A DNA stretch of 64,000 bases, from contig NZ_CP117449.1 in NCBI RefSeq assembly GCF_030687835.1, positions 2,976,001-3,040,000 of the forward strand, written 5' to 3'. Under the pieces are notes generated by a model that was not told the origin of the DNA, did not search any database, and worked only from the letters and a program-made list of their open reading frames with translations. The translations under genes were made by a program, and so were the position numbers. Position 1 is the first letter of the stretch. The number at the start of each line of letters is the position of its first letter. Shown here piece after piece: positions 55,510 through 64,000 of this stretch. Source of the stretch: Pseudomonas hefeiensis (GTDB lineage Bacteria; Pseudomonadota; Gammaproteobacteria; Pseudomonadales; Pseudomonadaceae).

Positions 55510-57147
55510 TTATTTGGGGTAGAGCGGTGGCAACCCACTGTCGCCGGCCGGGTCCTGGAAGCCTTCCGCCGCGGGAATGGTGCGAATGGCCCGCCACAAA
55601 TCTTCACCTTGCCAATACTGGCCGGTTTCGCTGTAGAGCGCGCCGTTGAGGCCGTCCAGGGCGTCGGACAGTGGCACGAAGCGCGCGGCCATGTCGGCCA
55701 GCGTTTCGGGTTGCTGCCGCGCCCAGGCGTCCAGCGCCTGACGTGTAGCGTGGGTGTCGTTGGCCAGGCAGGCACGCTTGAGGTCGTCCAGCAAGGTCCG
55801 CGGGCTTGGCCCGGTCTGGGTCGCGCGCAGAATGGCCGGCTGCGAACGGGCGCGCCACCACAGGCCCAAGCCCAGCAGCGTGGTGCAGGCCAGGACAAAG
55901 GTGCTCAGTTGCCAATACCACAAGGTGTCGCTGTCGACGATCGTGACAATCTGCGGTGTGCTCGTTGGCGTGTCCACCATCAGGCTCGGATTGTTCGCCA
56001 CTTGCAGAGTCCGTGCTGGAAGGCTGGTGCGGTCCAGGTGGTCTTCCAGGGTGTTCCACCAAACCACTTCCACCGGCGGCAGTTCAATCGTGCCACTGCG
56101 GTTGGGCACCAGGGCCTCGCGGTCTTCACGGCTGCCCACCAAACCGCGTTCACTGCTGCGACTGCTGAGTACCGGTTGGTCGGGGTAGCGCCGCAGGCCG
56201 CTTATTTCAGTGGCTGGCAGGGGCGGTAACTGGGCGCTGGCCAGGCCCTCGGCTTCCAGGGTCAGGCTGCGGGTCAGGGAGTCACCCACCTGGCTGTGGG
56301 TCGGCTCCGGACTCCAGCTCTCGCTCAAGGAAAGGCTGCGCGCCGGCAGCCAGGGCACATCAGCCGGGTAACTGGCGGGCTTGGGGTTGACGGTCAGGCG
56401 CAGTTGCTCGGAGCTGACACGCATCAACTGGCCGGGTTTGGGGCCCGACGGCGCGGTTCCCTGGGCCACCGGCTCAACCAGGGTGGCGCTGAAGGTCTGA
56501 GCCGGGATCATCAGTTCGCCGCTGCGCTGGGGGTAGATGCCGTAGCGCAGTTCGATCACGCCGTGGCGTACGTTGTTGATGACCTTTTCGTAGGTGCGTG
56601 ATTCGCCTAGTTGTTCGGTGCGGGCATCGGGGATGTGCAGCGGCGTCAGGCTGCTGTCGTCGTACAGCGACACCGAATGGTAGATGCGCAAGGTCAGGAT
56701 CGCCTGTGCCTGGACATAGACGTGGGTCTGGTCGAGGCTGGCCTCGATGAACACCGGTGCCAGTTTGCCAGGTTCATTGCGCGTTTCACTTTCGATCACT
56801 TGCAGGGTGATCGGCTGGCTCGTCACTTCGCCCAATTGCAGGGCCGGAATGACCACAGTGCCACTTTGGCGCGGTAGCAGGGTGACGATCCAGCGGGTGG
56901 TGGCGCGATTTTCGCCGTCGAGGGTCGTCAGTTGGTTGACCTGGCGGGTGCCGCGAACATCGAACAGCGCCTGGAGCGGGCTCAGGTCGGGTTTACCGAA
57001 CTGTGTGGCGTCATTGGATTCCAGGGTCAGCTCCACGGTTTCCCCGGAACTCAGGCGCCCGCGATCCACACTGGCAGTCAACTGTGCGGCCTGGGTTCCA
57101 GATGCCCATAGCAGCAACACGAGGAGATAGGCGGTGAAGCGGGTCAT
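55510..57147 (-). CDS. batD: BatD family protein
   Basis: The 545-residue protein has a signal peptide (MTRFTAYLLVLLLWASGTQA), BatD-type beta-sandwich repeats in the periplasm (ASVDRGRLSSGETVELTLES) and one helix near residue 420 (WQLSTFVLACTTLLGLGLWW), followed by a cytosolic helical tail. Bat proteins form a membrane-associated system linked to stress tolerance, with unknown molecular role. It ends the moxR-bat operon; its ATG overlaps the preceding stop (ATGA). Confidence 0.9.
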   Translation of the reverse strand: MTRFTAYLLVLLLWASGTQAAQLTASVDRGRLSSGETVELTLESNDATQFGKPDLSPLQALFDVRGTRQVNQLTTLDGENRATTRWIVTLLPRQSGTVVIPALQLGEVTSQPITLQVIESETRNEPGKLAPVFIEASLDQTHVYVQAQAILTLRIYHSVSLYDDSSLTPLHIPDARTEQLGESRTYEKVINNVRHGVIELRYGIYPQRSGELMIPAQTFSATLVEPVAQGTAPSGPKPGQLMRVSSEQLRLTVNPKPASYPADVPWLPARSLSLSESWSPEPTHSQVGDSLTRSLTLEAEGLASAQLPPLPATEISGLRRYPDQPVLSSRSSERGLVGSREDREALVPNRSGTIELPPVEVVWWNTLEDHLDRTSLPARTLQVANNPSLMVDTPTSTPQIVTIVDSDTLWYWQLSTFVLACTTLLGLGLWWRARSQPAILRATQTGPSPRTLLDDLKRACLANDTHATRQALDAWARQQPETLADMAARFVPLSDALDGLNGALYSETGQYWQGEDLWRAIRTIPAAEGFQDPAGDSGLPPLYPK

Positions 57148-58880
57148 TGGGTTTTTCCCTGGGCCTGATGGCTTTGCTGTTCATACCAGAATTTACGTCT
57201 GAGCAGTTCGCCCGGATTATCCGGGATCTGACGCAGCCATTGCTCCAGTGCCTGGCGCTGTTCTTCGTCATTGCGCTGCCCGGCCGCGGGGCGCAGCGGT
57301 GGGGTCGTGGTCCGCTCATCGGGCAACTCGCTGCCCGGCACATCCTGGGCGCCGGGCGGTGGCGTTGTCTGGCGCGCCTGGGCTTGTTCCGCCGCCGCAG
57401 GTGCTTCGGAGGATGGCTGTCCCAGCGTAGAAGACTGGGCCTGCGTATCGGCAGGCGGCGATTGCTCGGCGGGGCCCGTCTGCTCGCTTTCGTCGGGTTT
57501 CGGTTCCTCCGGTGACGGTGCCTGCTCTTTCAACAGGCTTTCCACCAGAACCTTGTTGGTTTGGGCGGGCCGCAGGTCCGGTTGCAATTCCAGGGCTTGT
57601 TCGTACGCATCCAGTGCGGCGTCCAGTTCGTTGCTTTTGGCCAGGGCGTTGCCGCGATTGTAGTGGGCGCGGGCGTCGTTGCCCTCGGCAAAGCGGCGGG
57701 CGGCTTCGCTGTAGTTACCGGCTTCATACAGCGCCACACCTTGCCATTGGTGGTCCTCGAAGTGGGCGGCGGCCTCGGCCGGACGTTTCTGCTTGAGCAG
57801 GTGCTGGCCCTGTTGATCGGGGCGCAGCCACAGGTCCTGGAATTCGAAGGCATGACCGGTTTGCGGCAACATGAACAGCAACGGCAGGCAGAACAGCCAG
57901 CCGCGACGTCCAGCGCAGGCGGCCAGCAGCAACAGCGGCAGGAGCAGCCAGTAGCCATGGTCCGCCCAGGTATCCAGGCGCAAGGTCTGACCGTCGCTGC
58001 GCACATGGCGAGGGCCGTCCAGCAGCCCCAGGCCGCGCAGGTCGCTATCGTCCAGGCGTGCCGGGCGATAGCGGCCGTCCAGCTCATTGAGGAAGGACTT
58101 GAGGCTCGGGCTGTCCAGACGCGGTACCAGAATCGCGCCCTGGGCATCCTTGAGGTAACTGCCATCTTCCTGGGTTACCGGGGCGCCTTCGCGGGTACCG
58201 ATGCCCAGCATCAGCAATTGCGTGGCAGATCCATCGAGGATCTGGCGGATATGCTCGCGTTCCTGTTCGTTCAGCGATGAACCCATCAGCAGGATCCGGC
58301 CGTGGCCGAGCCCGCTCTGATTCAGCAGCGCCATGGCCTTGTTGACCGCCAGGTCGGCACGATGGCCGTTTTGCGGCATGATCGAGGGCGTGAGCGCTTC
58401 CAAGAGGTTGGCGCTGGTGGACAGGTCGTCGGACAGCGGCACCAACGTGTGGGCGCTGCCGGCATAGACGATGATTGCGGTCTGGACATCGCTGCGGCTA
58501 TGCAGCAAGTCCAATACCTTGCGCCGGGCCTGTTCCAGACGCGTCGGCGGGACATCGGCGGCGAGCATCTGCGGTGTCAGCTCCAGCACCACCACCAAAG
58601 GGTCGGCAGGTTTTTGGCTGGTCTGTTCGACCCGCGCCCAACTGGGGCCTAGTAGCGCAAGCACGATCAATAGCCAGCCCAGGCCAAGGGCAACCCATGG
58701 GAGCTTGCTTTCGCGGCCGTTGCCGCCACTGAGCAGCACGGCATGAAACGCCGGCGGCAGAATCATCTGCCAGCGGCCCACGCGTTTCTGCCGGTGCCAC
58801 AGTTGCCACAACAGCCACCCCAGCAACGGCAGCAACAGTACGAACCAGGGGCGCAGCCAGTGCGGCCAGAGGGCGATCAT
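57144..58880 (-). CDS. BatB/BatC fusion: VWA domain plus TPR repeats
   Basis: This 578-residue protein has two N-terminal helices, a VWA domain (about residues 85-300), another helix pair (LLPLLLLAACAGRRGWLFCL) and TPR repeats (HYNRGNALAKSNELDAALDA) before a long Pro/Glu/Gln-rich tail. The VWA metal site is degenerate: ELTPQM stands where D-x-S-x-S is expected, so metal-dependent binding is doubtful. In other bacteria BatB and BatC are separate. GGAGA before ATG 58880 and overlap with the batA stop support the start. Confidence 0.9.
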   Translation of the reverse strand: MIALWPHWLRPWFVLLLPLLGWLLWQLWHRQKRVGRWQMILPPAFHAVLLSGGNGRESKLPWVALGLGWLLIVLALLGPSWARVEQTSQKPADPLVVVLELTPQMLAADVPPTRLEQARRKVLDLLHSRSDVQTAIIVYAGSAHTLVPLSDDLSTSANLLEALTPSIMPQNGHRADLAVNKAMALLNQSGLGHGRILLMGSSLNEQEREHIRQILDGSATQLLMLGIGTREGAPVTQEDGSYLKDAQGAILVPRLDSPSLKSFLNELDGRYRPARLDDSDLRGLGLLDGPRHVRSDGQTLRLDTWADHGYWLLLPLLLLAACAGRRGWLFCLPLLFMLPQTGHAFEFQDLWLRPDQQGQHLLKQKRPAEAAAHFEDHQWQGVALYEAGNYSEAARRFAEGNDARAHYNRGNALAKSNELDAALDAYEQALELQPDLRPAQTNKVLVESLLKEQAPSPEEPKPDESEQTGPAEQSPPADTQAQSSTLGQPSSEAPAAAEQAQARQTTPPPGAQDVPGSELPDERTTTPPLRPAAGQRNDEEQRQALEQWLRQIPDNPGELLRRKFWYEQQSHQAQGKTQ

Positions 58881-59956
58881 CGGCGTCTCCCCAGGCGCAA
58901 GCGCTTGAGTCGTTGGCGCCACTCGGAGTGTTCTGCCGGTCGGAATAGCGGCTGGGTAAACAGGCGCTGCAAAGGGTTGTCCGGCCAGCGCTCCCGCGCC
59001 GCCAGCAAGATGCTCAACAGCAGCGCACCGGACAGCGGCCATTGATAAAGCGCCAGGGCCGGGCGGGCCTGGGTCGGTTGCTGGGTCACTGGTTCGAGCT
59101 GATCGAGGGTGCCCTTGATTGCCAGCAGTTGTTCGCCATCCTGGGCGCGAAAATACTGGCCACCCGTGGCTTGGGCAATTTCCCTGAGTGTCGCTTCGTC
59201 GAGGTCCAGGCTCGGATTTACCCCGACAAATCCTGCCGTGACGCTTTCTTCCGGATCGGCGCCAATGCCAATCGGGTAGATCTTCACGCCCTCTTCGGCG
59301 GCCAGTCGGGCGGCGGTCAGCGGGTCGATCTCGCCACCGTTGTTGGCCCCATCGGTCACCAGGATCAGCACGCGGCTGTTTGCCGGACGTTGACGCAGGC
59401 GCTTGAGCGCCAGGCCGATGGCGTCGCCGATAGCGGTGTTCTTGCCGGCGATGCCGATGCGCGCTTCATCCAGCCAGAGCCGCACGGTGCGACGGTCGAA
59501 GGTCAGTGGTGCCTGGAGGTAGGCCTGGCTGCCGAACAGGATCAGGCCGACCCGATCACCTTCACGGCCCTCGAGAAAATCCCCGAGCAGGTGCTGGACC
59601 AGCGCGAGGCGACTGATGTCCTCGTCTTGCCAGCGCATATCGGGGAAGTCCATGGATCCCGAGACATCCACCGCCACCAACAGGTCTCGGCCGCTGGCAG
59701 CGATCGGCAGCGGCTCGCCCAACCATTGCGGGCGCGCAGCGGCAATCAGCAACAACAGCCAGAGCAGGATGAAGGGCGCCTGCTGACGCCAGGTCGGCAG
59801 ATTGCTTCGGGCCCGGCGCCCCACGAGACCTTCGAGGTCGCCCAGGAAACTGACCCTGAGGGCCGGCTCGCCACTGTCGGCGGCGGGCAGCACCAGACGC
59901 ATCAGCCAGGGCAGCGGCAACAGCGCGAAAATCCACGGCCAGGCGAACTCAAACAT
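58877..59956 (-). CDS. batA: BatA: membrane VWA-domain protein
   Basis: The 359-residue protein has two N-terminal helices and a terminal one, with a VWA domain between and an intact MIDAS: D97, S99 and S101 in AVDVSGSMDFPD, plus VTDGANNGG. It probably binds partner proteins at the membrane surface. It overlaps the DUF4381 stop by eight bases (ATGTTTGA) and the next ATG by four. Confidence 0.93.
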   Translation of the reverse strand: MFEFAWPWIFALLPLPWLMRLVLPAADSGEPALRVSFLGDLEGLVGRRARSNLPTWRQQAPFILLWLLLLIAAARPQWLGEPLPIAASGRDLLVAVDVSGSMDFPDMRWQDEDISRLALVQHLLGDFLEGREGDRVGLILFGSQAYLQAPLTFDRRTVRLWLDEARIGIAGKNTAIGDAIGLALKRLRQRPANSRVLILVTDGANNGGEIDPLTAARLAAEEGVKIYPIGIGADPEESVTAGFVGVNPSLDLDEATLREIAQATGGQYFRAQDGEQLLAIKGTLDQLEPVTQQPTQARPALALYQWPLSGALLLSILLAARERWPDNPLQRLFTQPLFRPAEHSEWRQRLKRLRLGRRR

Positions 59957-60443
59957 GTTTGCGAATCCAGATTTCGACGGCCTGGGTCAGGCCGGCAATG
60001 GCTTTGTCATCGAGCTTGCATTCGGGTTTGTAGGCGCCTTCCACCAGTACCATCCAGTGGGTCAGGCCCGCTGCCGGGCAGCGGTTATCCAGGAAAGCCA
60101 GCCATTGACGTCCGTTGAGGGTGTGGCTCTGGCTATAAGGATAGTGGTTGCGGCACAGGCGCTTGAGCAGCCCGTTGAGCTGTTGCAGCCAGGCGCCGGC
60201 AGGGGCGCCATCGTAGGGTTTGGGCAGCAGGGCGAGTTCCGCCAGAGCGGCCAGACGCGCCGGGTCCAGGGGTTGCTCGGCGTGGGCGGTGGAGCGCCTG
60301 GCGGGCATGAAACGGCGCAATTGCCATAGCCCCAGGCCCAGCAACGGCAACACCACCAGCAGCAGCCACCAGCCCGGCGCGGGGGGCCAGAAACCGATGG
60401 GAGGAGGCGCTATCAACGGCTGCAGTTGATCGAGACTGCTCAT
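59949..60443 (-). CDS. DUF4381 domain protein
   Basis: This 164-residue protein starts MSSLDQLQPLIAPPPIGFWP, has one helix (WWLLLVVLPLLGLGLWQL) and a cytosolic C-terminal helical domain. It is always placed between DUF58 and batA in such operons. Its ATG overlaps the DUF58 stop (ATGA). A role in assembling the BatA-BatB complex is inference. Confidence 0.9.
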   Translation of the reverse strand: MSSLDQLQPLIAPPPIGFWPPAPGWWLLLVVLPLLGLGLWQLRRFMPARRSTAHAEQPLDPARLAALAELALLPKPYDGAPAGAWLQQLNGLLKRLCRNHYPYSQSHTLNGRQWLAFLDNRCPAAGLTHWMVLVEGAYKPECKLDDKAIAGLTQAVEIWIRKHV

Positions 60444-61384
60444 TGGTTTTTCCCCGAGCGCTTGGGGTTCAGGTATTCGCGCAACTGATCGACCATGTCG
60501 CCCTGGGTGCTCAGGGGCATCAGCAGGATCCGCAACTTCTGCGCCAGTAGTTCCCAGCGTTCCTGGCGTGCCTCGGCTTGGGCGCGATAGGTCTGGCGCA
60601 AGTCGAAATTCAGCGTGTCGAGCTCCAATTGTGCGCCGCGCTGGGCGAAACGCAGCAACCCGGCTGCGGGCAGGGCGTGATCCAGCGGGTCCGAGAGCGG
60701 CAACAGCAGCAGGTCGCAATGGCGCGACAGTAGGCTTAATTGTTGCTCGGCACCGTCGGACAGCGCACGTTCATCGCAAATCACGATGACCAGGCTGCCG
60801 GGCCGTAGCACTTCCCGGGCCCGGCGCAGGGCGATGCCGAACGAATCGCGGTCCGGCTCACCTTCGGTGTGCAGCGACTGATTGACCCGCACCAGGCGGT
60901 TAAGCAGTTGCAGTAGGCTCTGTTTACTGCGCCGGGGCTTGACCTCGTAATGGGTATTATCACCGAACACCAGCCCGCCAACCCGGTCGTTGTGCCCCAG
61001 CGCGGCCCAGCCGATCAGGCTGGCGGCCTGGGCCGCTAGCACCGACTTGAACATTAATCCCGAGCCGAAGAACAGCCGATGGCTTTGCTCGATCATGATG
61101 AAGATCGGCCGCTCTCGCTCCTCATGAAACAGCTTGGTGTGGGGCTCCTGGGTACGGGCGGTCACGCGCCAGTCAATGGTGCGCACATCGTCGCCGGCCT
61201 GGTAGACCCGCACCTGATCGAAATCCACGCCGCGTCCGCGCAGCTTGGAGTGGTGCAGGCCGATCAGCGGGCTACGCTGGCCTGGCGTCGAGAACAACTG
61301 CACTTCACGCACGCGATGGCGCATCTCGATCAGCTCCGAAAGGCTGACGCGGATGCCCGGTACGGGCGCCAGTGGGTTGTTCAC
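60440..61384 (-). CDS. DUF58 domain protein (VWA-like)
   Basis: The 314-residue protein carries the DUF58 signature GRGVDFDQVRVYQAGDDVRT followed by IDWRVTARTQ. The preceding segment and the later IFIMIEQSHRLFFGS suggest a degenerate VWA fold. It is soluble. DUF58 proteins are typical partners of MoxR ATPases. The gene begins ten bases after moxR. Confidence 0.92.
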   Translation of the reverse strand: MNNPLAPVPGIRVSLSELIEMRHRVREVQLFSTPGQRSPLIGLHHSKLRGRGVDFDQVRVYQAGDDVRTIDWRVTARTQEPHTKLFHEERERPIFIMIEQSHRLFFGSGLMFKSVLAAQAASLIGWAALGHNDRVGGLVFGDNTHYEVKPRRSKQSLLQLLNRLVRVNQSLHTEGEPDRDSFGIALRRAREVLRPGSLVIVICDERALSDGAEQQLSLLSRHCDLLLLPLSDPLDHALPAAGLLRFAQRGAQLELDTLNFDLRQTYRAQAEARQERWELLAQKLRILLMPLSTQGDMVDQLREYLNPKRSGKNQ

Positions 61385-61394
61385 GGCTGGCTAC

Positions 61395-62354
<960 letters not shown>

Positions 62355-62492
62355 CGGTGACTGTTCCTGGAAAGGGTGGCCCCGGGCGTTCGGATAACGT
62401 CGGGGCTGGGGGCGTTACTTTAATGCATGGCGGGGGGTGGCGACTAACGGGATTTTGTTTGACGGGCGGATTTGTGACCGGGTTGGATTCAT

Positions 62493-62516
62493 TGTGGGAG
62501 GGGGTTTGCTTGCGAT
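62493..62516. repeat. Single decayed REP
   Basis: TTGTGGGAGGGGGTTTGCTT, then GCGA, differs from the usual arm at several bases and has no inverted partner. It lies between clcA and moxR. Confidence 0.6.
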
Positions 62517-62593
62517 GTTGATAGAGCCAGCGGCTAAGGACTCAACCCTACCAGATAGCGGATCCATCAGATTCACCACATTTGCGCCACTGT

Positions 62594-63919
62594 TTACGCC
62601 GGACCGGGTTTTCGCAATGTATCTTCGCGTTCTGCTGCGTGAAGGAACTCTCGCGCCAACTGCTGATACAACTCTGGTCCCATCCTTGAGCTCACGGCCT
62701 TGGCTATTAACGCCACGGCCATGAGACTGATGACCATCTCATGGCTATCGATCATCTCCATGACGATGATCGCGGAGGTGATTGGAGACTGTGTGACGGC
62801 GGCGAGAAAACCGACCATGCACAACGCAATAATGGGTTGCAGGGCAAGCCCAAACAATTCGGCAACGTTGGATCCAACGGCTGCTCCGATCGCCAGGGAC
62901 GGGGCGAAGATCCCGCCCGGAATACCTGAAAAGTAAGTGATGATTGTCGCCAGGAAACGGGTGATCGGTGCATGCCAGGGAAGACTGATGTCATTGTTGA
63001 TGACCTGCGAGGTAATCCCGTAGCCGCTTCCAAATGACGTGCCTGCGCTGAGCCAGCCCAGTATCGCCACAATCATTGCGCAGATCCCTGCGAACCACAC
63101 CGGATGGCTGCGGCGCCACTCCCAGAGCACGAATCGATGATGACGCTGAGGCCACAGCAGGATACGGCTGAACAGTCCTCCCAACAGGCCGCAGCCAATG
63201 CCCGCCGCCAGTATTGGAGGGAGAATATCTCGGCCGATCTCCTGAACATCAAAATGGCCGAAATAGTTGTAGTTTCCCTGCAAGGCGATAGCGACCATCC
63301 CTGAAAGAATAATGGTGCTGAGTAATACCCCGCTGGTACGGGTTTCCAGCTTGCGGCCAAGTTCTTCTACCGCGAAGGCAATGCCTGCCAGGGGTGTATT
63401 GAACGCCGCGGCAATACCGGCTGCGCCACCCGCCAGTATCAAGTCCTCTACGCGAACGATTCGCCCATTCGGCAGAAAACGGTGGAAGAAATGCATGATC
63501 GAGGCGGCGACTTGTACCGATGGCCCTTCGCGTCCAGCGGAGAAACCTCCTGTCAGCGCGAGCGTACCAAGGCCGATCTTGCCAAAGGCAATTCGCAGCG
63601 AAACCAGTTTGTCGACACTTTTCCCTTGTTTCGCCAGTTTCGTTGCAGCAATCACCTGAGGTATCCCGCTGCCTTGAGAGCCATTGAAAAAGCGGGTGGT
63701 CAACCAGACCACGAACATGCCGATCAGTGGTGTGTAAATAAATGGCAGCCAAGGCCGCTCAGCTGTTTGTTGGGCGAATTGCGATAATGCTAAATCGGCC
63801 AATCGGGTGAACATGACTACGAGCAGACCGGCAACCGTCGCGGCTGTCCACAACGTCACTCGAGTACGCCAACGGATGGAGGTGAAACGACGATGTATCA
63901 GAGTAAACGGCTTGATCAC
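62594..63919 (-). CDS. ClC-type H+/Cl- exchange transporter
   Basis: The 441-residue membrane protein has all ClC signature parts: GSGIPQ (83-88), GREGPSVQ with the gating glutamate E131, AFAVEELG containing the internal proton glutamate (E185/E186), and GIPGGIFAPSLAIGA. Having both glutamates suggests a 2 Cl-/1 H+ exchanger of the ClcA type, used in acid resistance, rather than a channel. There is no C-terminal CBS domain. The start is GTG 63919 with GGAAG upstream. Confidence 0.92.
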   Translation of the reverse strand: MIKPFTLIHRRFTSIRWRTRVTLWTAATVAGLLVVMFTRLADLALSQFAQQTAERPWLPFIYTPLIGMFVVWLTTRFFNGSQGSGIPQVIAATKLAKQGKSVDKLVSLRIAFGKIGLGTLALTGGFSAGREGPSVQVAASIMHFFHRFLPNGRIVRVEDLILAGGAAGIAAAFNTPLAGIAFAVEELGRKLETRTSGVLLSTIILSGMVAIALQGNYNYFGHFDVQEIGRDILPPILAAGIGCGLLGGLFSRILLWPQRHHRFVLWEWRRSHPVWFAGICAMIVAILGWLSAGTSFGSGYGITSQVINNDISLPWHAPITRFLATIITYFSGIPGGIFAPSLAIGAAVGSNVAELFGLALQPIIALCMVGFLAAVTQSPITSAIIVMEMIDSHEMVISLMAVALIAKAVSSRMGPELYQQLAREFLHAAEREDTLRKPGPA

Positions 63920-64000
63920 CCGGCCTGCTTCCTGTTGACGTCCAACATTTCTCTATGCGGACAAGCCTAACCTCATCCATCACGCCATCCAAGTCGGGGA

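Noticed and set aside
63759..63992. 77-codon minus frame at the window end
   Set aside because: It overlaps the clcA start in a different frame and resembles nothing; the last 80 bases of the window show no gene.

Overview
The window reads as chromosomal core DNA of a Pseudomonas, most likely of the P. fluorescens group. The evidence is the gene set and order (acnB, usp, the yej/npp transporter with two binding proteins, mltD-gloB-methyltransferase-rnhA-dnaQ, nadK-phosphatase-rhomboid-DUF1315-DUF2797-pepN, and a moxR-bat operon) together with many Pseudomonas-type REP/REPIN hairpins between genes. I see no prophage, integrase, insertion sequence, CRISPR array, rRNA or tRNA.

Layout. 1-4.1 kb: acnB (3' end outside the window), a frameshifted DUF1289 gene, a tandem universal stress protein and miaE. 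4.1-8 kb: a GFA-fold protein, the alkylation-repair pair alkA-ada, and trkH. 8-11 kb: a LysE exporter facing an AraC regulator, then a GAF-GGDEF cyclase. 11-19.2 kb: a leftward transporter operon (two YejA-type binding proteins, YejB, YejE, YejF) that runs into fabI. 19.4-24.1 kb: mltD and gloB leftward; a methyltransferase, rnhA and dnaQ rightward. 24.3-29.7 kb: mixed small units (GNAT, LysR, a small unknown, an FMN reductase, an arsB without arsR or arsC, DUF1853). 29.8-36.4 kb: the nadK to pepN run. 36.7-40.2 kb: a YCF48/BNR-repeat protein and its RND-type transporter. 40.3-47.3 kb: a pentonate-catabolism island. 47.5-49.6 kb: an acidic small protein overlapping a periplasmic lactonase, then two very small secreted ORFs. 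49.7-55.2 kb: sbcD-sbcC-gst, coupled by ATGA overlaps, with sbcC frameshifted. 55.5-62.4 kb: moxR-DUF58-DUF4381-batA-batB/C-batD. 62.6-63.9 kb: a ClC-type H+/Cl- exchanger.

The most coherent system is the pentonate island: a FadR-type GntR regulator, an IlvD/Edd-family aldonate dehydratase, an ACS-family MFS permease, an FAH-family (AraD1-like) protein and an alpha-ketoglutarate semialdehyde dehydrogenase. This is the enzyme set of the non-phosphorylating (Weimberg-type) route from a pentonate to alpha-ketoglutarate. The divergent promoter holds two copies of one operator-like motif, each matching TNGTNNNACNA. The dehydratase gene carries three small insertions that break its frame.

Five short insertions occur in three otherwise well-conserved genes (DUF1289 gene, dehydratase, sbcC). 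Each sits in a short homopolymer or dinucleotide repeat, so consensus sequence error must be excluded before calling true pseudogenes. About fourteen REP/REPIN elements of two families mark most operon ends; one contains a 3 x 23-bp tandem repeat of a REP arm.
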